DNA of 5,388 nt from JBHHYU01 sp046757725 (GTDB taxonomy: Bacteria; Desulfobacterota; Binatia; UBA9968): assembly GCA_046757725.1 (NCBI GenBank), contig JBHHYU010000153.1, positions 1-5,388 on the forward strand, written 5' to 3'. How positions within the stretch are numbered: the first letter of the stretch is position 1; every line of letters begins with the position of its first letter. The notes under the pieces are model-generated. The model saw only the letters and a program-made list of their open reading frames with translations. It was not told the origin of the DNA and did not search any database. Made by a program: the position numbers and the translations under genes. Positions 1 to 5,388 of the stretch are shown piece by piece.

Positions 1-64
1 ACTCTACCACACTAAAAAACCCTAGCCCCTAGCTCTCCACCCTTGCCTGGGCCCCGAAAACAAA

Positions 65-79
65 TTGGAACCGTTCCAA
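65..79. promoter_or_regulatory. Perfect 15-bp palindrome, possible operator
   Basis: TTGGAAC-C-GTTCCAA is a perfect inverted repeat with 7-bp arms around one central base (72). Odd-centred dyads of this size are typical binding sites for dimeric helix-turn-helix repressors, LacI-type among others, but I cannot name a regulator. It lies about 230 bp upstream of the promoter at 312-340, which is far for direct repression of that gene. A gene beyond the left edge is an equally likely target. Function is inferred only from symmetry. Confidence 0.35.
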
Positions 80-89
80 GGTTAAACCC

Positions 90-124
90 GGTCGACCACC
101 AGATTTTTAACTCTGTAGTCGACC
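90..124. repeat. Compound inverted repeat (hairpin) with duplicated GTCGACCA
   Basis: Outer arms 90-96 (GGTCGAC) and 118-124 (GTCGACC) pair perfectly over 7 bp. Inside them 100-103 (CAGA) pairs with 112-115 (TCTG), leaving an 8-base T-rich loop. CCC at 87-89 could further pair with GGG at 129-131 across an AAAA bulge. The same arms also read as a direct repeat, GTCGACCA at 91-98 and 118-125, because GTCGAC is itself palindromic. It could therefore be a folded RNA, a cruciform or two protein-binding half-sites. No U-tract follows, so it is not a standard terminator. Confidence 0.4.
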
Positions 125-311
125 AAAAGGGCAAACCCGCTGCTGATCTCCTTCTCGATATCGCTTCGGTAGCCTAGCCGTCCCATGCACCAGAGTTCGC
201 TAACGATTCATTCCCAAGGTTGTGCTGCAAGATACTTACCTATTCAATTTATCCAGGCAACGGGTATTCTTCTCTCTGCGACGTCCAGACGGAGCAGTGC
301 TGACCGAGTTG

Positions 312-340
312 TTGAAACCCGTAAGGGAAGTGGATAAAAT
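312..340 (+). promoter_or_regulatory. Sigma-70-type promoter of the amidohydrolase gene
   Basis: A -35 box TTGAAA (312-317) and a -10 box TAAAAT (335-340) each match the consensus at five of six bases. They are separated by the optimal 17 bp. A T-run follows directly, and transcription would be expected to start near 347. That gives a leader of about 37 bases ending in a ribosome binding site. No operator overlapping the boxes is evident, so regulation cannot be read from the sequence. Confidence 0.6.
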
Positions 341-372
341 TTTTTTAGGCCCATTCACGCTTTAAACTAGAT

Positions 373-377
373 AAGGA
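373..377 (+). promoter_or_regulatory. Ribosome binding site for the amidohydrolase gene
   Basis: AAGGA lies six bases before the GTG at 384. This spacing supports GTG 384 as the real start, in agreement with the HxH metal motif falling at residues 6-8, where this family carries it. Confidence 0.7.
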
Positions 378-383
378 ACTGCC

Positions 384-1319
384 GTGATCATCGATACCCA
401 TTTTCACGCCTTCCCAGCAAAATACCTGGAAACATTCCCGGAGGCCGCCGAGGCAGATCCAAGAGGAATTGGCTTTCATCCTTTTACCTACGAGGAGTAT
501 ATCGGACACTTAGACAAGTACGGCATCGACATAGGAGTACTTTCAAATCCGGCTGGAAGGATCGAGGTCGGCTTCAATCGTAAGCGGGCTTTTGACCTCG
601 CTGTCCTTTGTAACAACGCTTACGCAGAGTATTCCAACCGATACCCCAACCGTCTGAAGTGGTTTGCCCGAGTTCCGATGGTCCACATGGATGACGCCGT
701 TGCAGAATTACACCGCTGCGTGAAGGAATTAGGCACGCACGGCGTGGTTATGCCCACCAACATCGGCGCAGAAAAATCGTTGGACGATCCGGACTATAAA
801 ACCTTCTGGGCGGAGGCAGCCAGCAGCAATGTACCCGTCTTCCTTCATCCCTATAATGCGGTCTGTCATTCCCGCTGGAACAAATACTCGTTAGTGCATA
901 AGGTCAACTGGCCCGTTGATACGACTCTGGCCTTGTCCCGGCTAGTCCTCTCGGGAATCTTTGACCGTCACCCGAATCTCAAGTTGATTGGGTCCCATCT
1001 CGGAGGCTTGAGCCTTTTCTATCTAGATCGGATGAATTGGCAAGAAGGAAATCCCGATTGTATTGCAACCCCAGAAGACTATTTCAAGAAGATCTATTAC
1101 GACGTTGCCGGGCCGGTGCGCGCTCCAGCCATCCGGTTTGTCTGCGATACAGTCGGTCCCGACCACGTCTTGTTCGGTACGGATTATCCTCACGGCCGCG
1201 GAGGAAGAGATGACCAGTTTTGCACCTTGGCCTTCAAAGCCATGGAAAAGCTGGATATTTCCCCGGAAGACAAGGAGAAGATTTTTTACAAAAATGCTCA
1301 GCGCATATTCCGCTTCTGA
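384..1319 (+). CDS. Amidohydrolase family 2 protein, ACMSD-like metal-dependent hydrolase/decarboxylase
   Basis: This complete 311-residue protein is a TIM-barrel amidohydrolase of the amidohydrolase_2 (PF04909) group. The group includes aminocarboxymuconate-semialdehyde decarboxylase (ACMSD), gamma-resorcylate decarboxylase and 2-pyrone-4,6-dicarboxylate hydrolase. All expected active-site residues are visible: the HxH pair His6 and His8 in DTHFH, His155 in FLHP, His205 in SHLGG (equivalent to the catalytic His of ACMSD) and Asp267 in FGTDYPHG. They should bind one divalent metal, usually zinc or manganese. There is no signal peptide or membrane segment, so it is cytoplasmic. Length is close to the roughly 330 residues of ACMSD. 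It starts with GTG, behind a good ribosome binding site and promoter, and appears to be transcribed alone, convergent with glnE. The substrate is unknown. An aromatic or ring-cleavage carboxylate is plausible because the family favours them and a dihydroxyphthalate-decarboxylase relative lies nearby. The family is sure; the reaction is not. Confidence 0.88.
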   Translation: MIIDTHFHAFPAKYLETFPEAAEADPRGIGFHPFTYEEYIGHLDKYGIDIGVLSNPAGRIEVGFNRKRAFDLAVLCNNAYAEYSNRYPNRLKWFARVPMVHMDDAVAELHRCVKELGTHGVVMPTNIGAEKSLDDPDYKTFWAEAASSNVPVFLHPYNAVCHSRWNKYSLVHKVNWPVDTTLALSRLVLSGIFDRHPNLKLIGSHLGGLSLFYLDRMNWQEGNPDCIATPEDYFKKIYYDVAGPVRAPAIRFVCDTVGPDHVLFGTDYPHGRGGRDDQFCTLAFKAMEKLDISPEDKEKIFYKNAQRIFRF

Positions 1320-1390
1320 GATTCCTTCCCAACCTATGCCAGGCTCCTTGCCAAGCGTATGGTGACAAGTAGCTCGCGCCATTGCCCACT

Positions 1391-1427
1391 AGCCTACCTC
1401 ACAGGTCGGAGACGGGAGGGCTTTTTT
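1391..1427 (+). terminator. Probable Rho-independent terminator after the amidohydrolase gene
   Basis: Bases 1391-1399 (AGCCTACCT) can pair with 1414-1422 (GGGAGGGCT) over nine positions, with one A-A mismatch and two G-T pairs. A run of six T (1422-1427) follows. It begins 72 bases after the amidohydrolase stop, on the right strand to end that transcript before it runs into convergent glnE. The stem is imperfect, so confidence is moderate. No equivalent hairpin with a T-tract is evident for the glnE transcript in 1320-1449. Confidence 0.4.
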
Positions 1428-1449
1428 CCGCGGTCCACCGTATCTCCTT

Positions 1450-4400
1450 TCACAGTTCAGTATCAGCCGACAAAAAGAAACGTTTGTAACATGTACGGAT
1501 GTGCCCGCGGCGAAGTTCATAGTCTAGAAGTAGACGTTCCCCTGCGTCTCTTTTAGTCTTTTTACTCTTGTTGCTCGAGCCCTTATAACCCAGTGCCTGG
1601 GCGATTCCGTTAAGTTTCTCCGGCTCCCTTTCTACAACATCGATGGACTGGTCTCGCTCCAGCCGCAAACGGTGATCGAGCCGCCGTAGGAAAAGATAAC
1701 CTTCCGAGAGTAACTGGTAATCGTTCTTCTTGATAATTCTATGCTGTTGGAGCGCAGTCAGAGCCTCCAGGGTTCCTTTCTTCCGGAGTCCGGGGTGCTG
1801 GCACCCATAGGATAGCTGGAGCATCTGAACTAGGAACTCAATGTCCACCATACCTCCCTTTCCCTTTTTCAAGTTAAATTGAGATTGGTCTTCCTGCGCG
1901 AGTTCTTTTTCCATCCGCATCCGTAGATGATTGATCTGGGTTACCCCTTCTTGTGTGAGCCGTCTGCCATAGGCAAAACTTTCAGCCACCTTTTCCGCGT
2001 GGTGTCCTAGGCTCTGGTCCCCGGCTACGCCACGGGCCTTGATCAGCGCCTGTCGTTCCCATAGTTCGGAGCTGGACTGATGATACGCACGAAATGATTC
2101 TATAGAGGACACTAAAGGTCCCGCTCGCCCAGACGGGCGTAATCGCATATCAATCTTATATGCAATTCCTTCCGCTGTGGGAGCTGAAACAAAAGTAATA
2201 AGCTTTTGTCCCAGCTTAACGTAGTACTCGTGGGCATCCATACACCCCGATTGACCCCCATCACTTCTAGCCCCCTCCGGGGCATCATAAATAAAAATGA
2301 GATCTAAGTCTGAGTTATAATCGATCTCTCGTCCACCTAACTTTCCCATGCCGAGGATGGCAAACCGGCCTTGTGGGACTTTGCCAAAACTCCTCTCTAT
2401 CTCGCCGCCTGCCAGGATCAAAGCCCCTCTGAGGCAGGTGTCCGCAAGATCTGAAAGCTGACAGATCACCTCTTGGAACTCCAGGGTCCCCCCTAAATCA
2501 TGAAGTCCTATCCGGATAAACTCTTCCGCCTTATATCGTCGGACATCGTTGAGCTTCTCCTCGAGATCACCCGTTTCCCCAAAGGTCGCCATCAGCTCTC
2601 CCAACATTTTTTTCTTTGTCTTTCGAGGCTCCGTGAGATCGACACGGATCAAGCTGTCCAGCAACTCGGGGCGTTTGAGAAAGATCTCCGTCAGAAACTG
2701 ACTGCCGGCGAAAAGCCTCACAAGCAACCGCATAGTCTTTGGATTTTCCGCAAGAAGCGAGAGAAAACCGGTCCGTGCTCCTACGCGATGGCTGAACTCT
2801 GCAAAATTAAAGAGGGCCCGGTCTGGAGAAACGGATCTTGCCACTTCCGTTATCAGTGGGGGACCCAGGGTACGCATTACTTGTAATCTCCTCGGGCTCG
2901 GTGGGGTATACGTCGCCCCATCACGTATCGCAAGCAAGTTTTGGTATGCCTTCTGGGGCTCGGGAAAAGCCAGGTTGTCAAGGTCCTTGAGAATCAACTC
3001 CTCCTGATCCAAATCCTTCCATATTTCTCCCAAGCCGGAAGTACCCTGAGACAAGTTCTCTTTCTGAGCTCCGTAAAAAAGCCGGTCAAAGGCGCGGCGC
3101 ACAGAGTCAGTATGCCTCCGATATTCCTTCCAAAAAAGATCCCTCTCGTTTTTCCCTTTGCTTCGGGAAAAACCGAGGCGGCGAGCCAAAGTTCGTTCCT
3201 CTTCATCCCCGTCAGGGATGGAATGGGCATGAGCCTCCTGAACCATTTGGATCTTGTGCTCCACCTCACGGAGAAAACGGTAGGATTTCGCCAAGCTGTT
3301 TTTCTCCCGGGACGGGATATAACCGTAGCGAGCCAGCAGGTCCAGGGCCCTAAGGGTCTTGTGAGTTCGGATCCGTGTCTCGTATCCGCCGTTTACGAGC
3401 TGCAATGCCTGGGCGAAAAATTCGATCTCTCGGATACCCCCGCGCCCTAGTTTCAGATTCCTCTCTTCAAGGTGAGGGCTCAGCAGTTCCTGCTCAATTC
3501 GCAGCTTCATGTGCCTGAGTTCTTCTACGGTTGTAAAATCCAAATAACGACGATAAACGAAAGGCTCGATAGCCTTGAGAAATTCACCTCCCAACTCGCG
3601 ACTTGCCGCAACGGGCCTGGCCTTGATCAGGGCGGATCTTTCCCAACACTGGCCCCAGGACTCATAATAAACAAGGCTGGAGCCAAGGGATTGCACCAAC
3701 GGACCGTTGCGGCCTAGAGGCCGGAGTCGAAGATCGGTACGAAAAACAAAACCCTCTTCTGTAATCCCACTCATGACTCGGGTGATTTTCCCCGCCAAGC
3801 CCGTAAAGAATTCGCGCGGCGAGGCTTTTCCCTTACGTCCGCAACCGCTTTCACCCTCGTCCTCCTCATAGAGGTAGATGATGTCTATGTCAGAGCTGAA
3901 ATTAAGTTCCTCTCCCCCTAGCTTACCCATCCCGAGCACTACAAAACGGTTTTCCTTTCCCGTGTCCGGAAGAAGCAACCGCCCAAAATCTTTCTCCACC
4001 TCGGATCGGCAGAAGCGGTAAGCTATCTCAAGCCCAGCTTCCGCTAAGGCCGTCAGTTCCCTCATGGTCTCCTCCACCCCTACGGACGAACATAGATCCC
4101 GAGCTCCGATACGGAGGAACTCTCGCTGTTTGTGTTGCCGCAGGGCCGTGGCGAGTTGTTCAAGAGACCCCGGCTTACTAGGCAGGGAGTTGAACTCAGC
4201 CAGGTGTTCCAAGACAGTTTTCTGGGGCACCTGAATCTGCTGTTGAAAAAAATCAGGCCAATTTGGGCCACTCCGGATTAAGATGTCACTTAGGTAAGCA
4301 CTGCTGCCTAGGAGTTGGAACAGCGCTCGAAAAAAGGGGCGAGGGAGTTTTCTTAAGGATCTTAACCCACCGCTTTCAATCAGTCTAAGAAGGTTTGTGC

Positions 4401-4491
4401 GAGCTAGATATGGGGCAGGAGATTTCTCAATTAACCGTTCTACTCTATTCCGATCTGAGGGAGATGAGAAGACCTTTTGGAGATCGTTCAC
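1450..4491 (-). CDS. glnE: Bifunctional glutamine synthetase adenylyltransferase / adenylyl-removing enzyme GlnE
   Basis: GlnE attaches AMP to a tyrosine of each glutamine synthetase subunit when nitrogen is plentiful and removes it when nitrogen is short. In known systems it is steered by PII proteins and glutamine, and it acts in the cytoplasm. The 1013-residue protein shows two homologous nucleotidyltransferase modules. The N-terminal, deadenylylating module has GMGKLGG at 187-193, catalytic Asp201 and Asp203 in SSDIDIIY, Asp253 in DLRLRP, WER-ALIKAR at 283-292 and GGIREIEF at 351-358. The C-terminal, adenylylating module has GMGKLGG at 714-720, Asp728 and Asp730 in SDLDLIF, Asp781 in DMRLRP, WERQALIKAR at 811-820 and GGMVDIEF at 879-886. 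No catalytic residue is missing in either. E. coli GlnE has 946 residues; this one is slightly longer, partly through a charged loop near 208-226 and a lysine-rich stretch near 972-980. The GTG start is effectively forced: an in-frame stop lies four codons upstream and the next ATG, GTG or TTG in frame is codon 88. Confidence 0.96.
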   Translation of the reverse strand: MNDLQKVFSSPSDRNRVERLIEKSPAPYLARTNLLRLIESGGLRSLRKLPRPFFRALFQLLGSSAYLSDILIRSGPNWPDFFQQQIQVPQKTVLEHLAEFNSLPSKPGSLEQLATALRQHKQREFLRIGARDLCSSVGVEETMRELTALAEAGLEIAYRFCRSEVEKDFGRLLLPDTGKENRFVVLGMGKLGGEELNFSSDIDIIYLYEEDEGESGCGRKGKASPREFFTGLAGKITRVMSGITEEGFVFRTDLRLRPLGRNGPLVQSLGSSLVYYESWGQCWERSALIKARPVAASRELGGEFLKAIEPFVYRRYLDFTTVEELRHMKLRIEQELLSPHLEERNLKLGRGGIREIEFFAQALQLVNGGYETRIRTHKTLRALDLLARYGYIPSREKNSLAKSYRFLREVEHKIQMVQEAHAHSIPDGDEEERTLARRLGFSRSKGKNERDLFWKEYRRHTDSVRRAFDRLFYGAQKENLSQGTSGLGEIWKDLDQEELILKDLDNLAFPEPQKAYQNLLAIRDGATYTPPSPRRLQVMRTLGPPLITEVARSVSPDRALFNFAEFSHRVGARTGFLSLLAENPKTMRLLVRLFAGSQFLTEIFLKRPELLDSLIRVDLTEPRKTKKKMLGELMATFGETGDLEEKLNDVRRYKAEEFIRIGLHDLGGTLEFQEVICQLSDLADTCLRGALILAGGEIERSFGKVPQGRFAILGMGKLGGREIDYNSDLDLIFIYDAPEGARSDGGQSGCMDAHEYYVKLGQKLITFVSAPTAEGIAYKIDMRLRPSGRAGPLVSSIESFRAYHQSSSELWERQALIKARGVAGDQSLGHHAEKVAESFAYGRRLTQEGVTQINHLRMRMEKELAQEDQSQFNLKKGKGGMVDIEFLVQMLQLSYGCQHPGLRKKGTLEALTALQQHRIIKKNDYQLLSEGYLFLRRLDHRLRLERDQSIDVVEREPEKLNGIAQALGYKGSSNKSKKTKRDAGERLLLDYELRRGHIRTCYKRFFLSADTEL

Positions 4492-4600
4492 ACCCTTAAA
4501 CTAATAGTCTTTCAGAAGATCTGCAACTCCGGTGTGATTGAAGTCTTAAAAAGGGAAAAACCTTCCGGCTTTTCAAACAAATAAGAGTGATGCGGATCAT

Positions 4601-4610
4601 TGGACGTCCA
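4601..4610. repeat. Perfect 10-bp palindrome upstream of glnE
   Basis: TGGACGTCCA is a perfect palindrome about 110 bp upstream of the glnE start. It could be a regulator site for glnE, but a 10-bp palindrome can easily arise by chance and no second copy is visible in the gap. Confidence 0.2.
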
Positions 4611-4616
4611 TGTGGT

Positions 4617-4654
4617 AAAGGCCTCGTAGAGGGGGCGGCTAATGGCTGGCCTTT
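4617..4654 (-). terminator. Inverted repeat, weak terminator candidate for the right-hand gene
   Basis: AAAGGCC (4617-4623) and GGCCTTT (4648-4654) form a perfect 7-bp inverted repeat around a 24-base loop, about 70 bases after the stop of the gene ending at 4723. Read on the minus strand, the distal arm ends in only three T, and the loop is long. If it terminates transcription at all it is probably inefficient. It could also simply be a chance repeat. Confidence 0.22.
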
Positions 4655-4722
4655 TCTGTTCACCGTGGCAAGGCACGCTACGCGGACCGAGCTAATAAAA
4701 CTCCCCTCGTTTCCAGCCAGCG

Positions 4723-5388
4723 CTAGAGTTTGAACTCGCCGATGACGTTGGGTGCAAACAGCTCATCTATCTCTATCGACTTTTCTGTCAAGCCCTGCTC
4801 GTACATGTATTGGATCAGGGTTTCAAGGGTATGCCGGTTGGAACCAATCCCGTAAGGCCACCAGTCGGTGCCGAAAATCGCCTCGAGCTGCTCTCTCTCT
4901 GCAGACAGCCAGGGGAGGGTGTAGGGAAGAGGATTGGGGATGTTTATGGTTTGGATGGCACGTTCTTTGGCCTGGCAAAAGGCCTTGTAAAGGCTACGGG
5001 CAACCCAAGGGTTACGGTCGTAGATCCGTTTGTGGACCACAAGGAGGTGCATGATCGGGAAGATCTTGGTCCGTTTATAATAATCGACTTCCACAGCTTT
5101 ATAATCTGGAAATAAACGACGGACCTTGGGAGATCCCTGGACAAAGCAGGAAGGTACGCGGGCGGCGATAAGACCATCGATTTCTTCATTCTCTAGCATG
5201 CCATTGAGAGTTTTATCCGGTGCAATGCTGCTCACACTGATCTCCGGTGGAAGGTGGAGATCCATGCGCTCCTTCCTCCCTGGTTCCTCTTGCCCTCCAA
5301 CAGACCATTGGACATCCTGGACTCTCACGCCGTAGTCGTCCTGGAGAAAGCCGCGGACCCAAACCGCCGCAGTCATGGCATACTCGGC
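4723..5388 (-). CDS. 4,5-dihydroxyphthalate decarboxylase-like protein, partial (N-terminus beyond the right edge)
   Basis: These 221 residues are the C-terminal part of a protein resembling 4,5-dihydroxyphthalate decarboxylase, the Pht5-type enzyme that turns 4,5-dihydroxyphthalate into protocatechuate in phthalate breakdown. The family has a type 2 periplasmic-binding-protein-like fold, and many relatives are annotated only as ABC-transporter substrate-binding proteins. Stretches I recognise from memory of the family, numbered from Met at 5376, are MTAAVWVRGFLQDDYGV (1-17), the GG-EEPGR segment (27-34), VRRLFPDYK (85-93), IFPIMH (105-110), NPWVARSLYKAF (122-133), LPWL (154-157), WPYG (173-176) and YEQGL (192-196), ending in LFAPN. 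Met 5376 is probably internal: the frame stays open to the edge and the preceding residues A-E-Y-A fit the family's usual VPEYQMTAA wording. About 110 N-terminal residues are missing from a usual length near 330, so a signal peptide, which would separate transport from catalysis, cannot be judged. Family placement is fairly sure, function is not. Confidence 0.8.
   Translation of the reverse strand, partial: AEYAMTAAVWVRGFLQDDYGVRVQDVQWSVGGQEEPGRKERMDLHLPPEISVSSIAPDKTLNGMLENEEIDGLIAARVPSCFVQGSPKVRRLFPDYKAVEVDYYKRTKIFPIMHLLVVHKRIYDRNPWVARSLYKAFCQAKERAIQTINIPNPLPYTLPWLSAEREQLEAIFGTDWWPYGIGSNRHTLETLIQYMYEQGLTEKSIEIDELFAPNVIGEFKL

Larger units (their letters stand above)
1..311. other. Non-coding upstream region
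   Basis: I see no gene here. On the plus strand all three frames meet a stop by position 32, so no gene enters from the left. On the minus strand stop codons also close every frame by position 31, so no leftward gene starting here could run off the edge with more than about ten codons in the window. What it does hold is a 15-bp palindrome at 65-79 and a compound hairpin at 90-124, listed separately. The rest, about 130-311, shows no recognisable element. The stretch is long for a simple leader, because the promoter of the next gene lies at its very end. It may carry control sites for a gene beyond the left edge. Confidence 0.7.
4492..4722. other. Intergenic region upstream of glnE
   Basis: This 231-bp gap separates glnE from the leftward gene ending at 4723. 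I find no supported gene in it. On the minus strand no pair of -35 and -10 boxes stands out. TTGAAA (complement of 4571-4576) has no good -10 box 16-18 bp on, so the glnE promoter cannot be placed with confidence. The gap contains a 10-bp palindrome at 4601-4610 and a 7-bp inverted repeat at 4617-4654. It is long enough for glnE to have its own promoter, but readthrough from the upstream gene cannot be excluded. Confidence 0.6.

Noticed and set aside
14..32. CTAG-CCC-CTAG hairpin next to an A6 run, a terminator pattern on the minus strand
   Set aside because: The stem is only 4 bp, and no minus-strand gene lies to its right that it could terminate.
90..140. Possible tRNA or tRNA remnant, suggested by the T-rich loop flanked by CAGA and TCTG
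   Set aside because: The loop has eight bases instead of seven, there is no T-arm GGTTCGA-type motif after it, and no acceptor stem can be formed.
318..346. Terminator at CCC-GTAA-GGG followed by a T-run at 340-346
   Set aside because: The stem is only 3 bp and lies 13 bases before the T-run; the same bases form a much better promoter.
1023..1382. Minus-strand open frame of 119 codons and the overlapping plus-strand frames at 1063-1365 and 1359-1556
   Set aside because: They overlap conserved parts of the amidohydrolase gene or the end of glnE in other frames, and their translations resemble no protein family I know.
2500..3450. Two plus-strand open frames of 128 and 169 codons (2500-2886 and 2941-3450)
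   Set aside because: They lie wholly antisense to glnE, whose frame is intact and clearly recognisable throughout. Their translations show no family features and no good ribosome binding sites.
4522..4537. Sigma-54 promoter for glnE on the minus strand, TCACAC-5 bp-TTGCA
   Set aside because: The -12 part fits, but the -24 element lacks the essential GG, so this is a near miss despite the attractive nitrogen-control context.
4752..5335. Plus-strand and alternative minus-strand open frames opposite the right-edge gene
   Set aside because: The minus-strand frame 4723-5388 has recognisable family sequence along its whole length; the others are shadows of it.
5374..5376. ATG at 5376 as the true start of the right-edge gene
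   Set aside because: The frame is open upstream to the window edge, the preceding residues fit the family, and the product would lack about a third of the usual length.
1..5388. CRISPR array, insertion sequence, phage or defence genes
   Set aside because: No spaced direct-repeat array, transposase, integrase or terminal inverted repeat is visible, and the coding capacity is accounted for by three ordinary genes.

Overview
The window holds two complete genes and one gene cut by the right edge, with non-coding DNA between them. It looks like ordinary chromosomal DNA of a free-living bacterium. GC content is moderate by eye, two of the genes start with GTG, and the GlnE sequence has the long two-module form. 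Its wording around the catalytic sites (for example YYESWGQCWERSALIKAR) reminds me of Deltaproteobacteria, NC10 or related soil and sediment lineages. That placement is an impression from memory, not a search result.

Layout from left to right. Positions 1-311 contain no gene: all six frames are closed near the left edge. This stretch does hold a perfect 15-bp palindrome (65-79) and a compound hairpin (90-124). A well-spaced sigma-70-type promoter (312-340) and a good ribosome binding site (373-377) lead into a rightward gene (384-1319). That gene encodes an amidohydrolase of the ACMSD / amidohydrolase_2 group with all expected metal ligands. A probable terminator (1391-1427) lies between it and the convergent glnE (4491 down to 1450). 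glnE encodes the two-headed enzyme that adenylylates and deadenylylates glutamine synthetase. A 231-bp gap (4492-4722) with two small dyad symmetries separates glnE from a second leftward gene (4723 to beyond 5388). That gene is the C-terminal two thirds of a protein related to 4,5-dihydroxyphthalate decarboxylase, a family with a periplasmic-binding-protein-like fold.

How they fit together: the amidohydrolase and the dihydroxyphthalate-decarboxylase-like protein both belong to families that recur in aromatic-acid breakdown, and both families include non-oxidative decarboxylases. They lie on either side of glnE, a housekeeping nitrogen-control gene, on opposite strands, so they are not one operon. 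I see no sign of a phage, transposon, CRISPR array, toxin system or novel multi-gene system. The points most worth a second look are the structured non-coding DNA at the left end, the poor start context of glnE, and the unresolved function of the right-edge gene.
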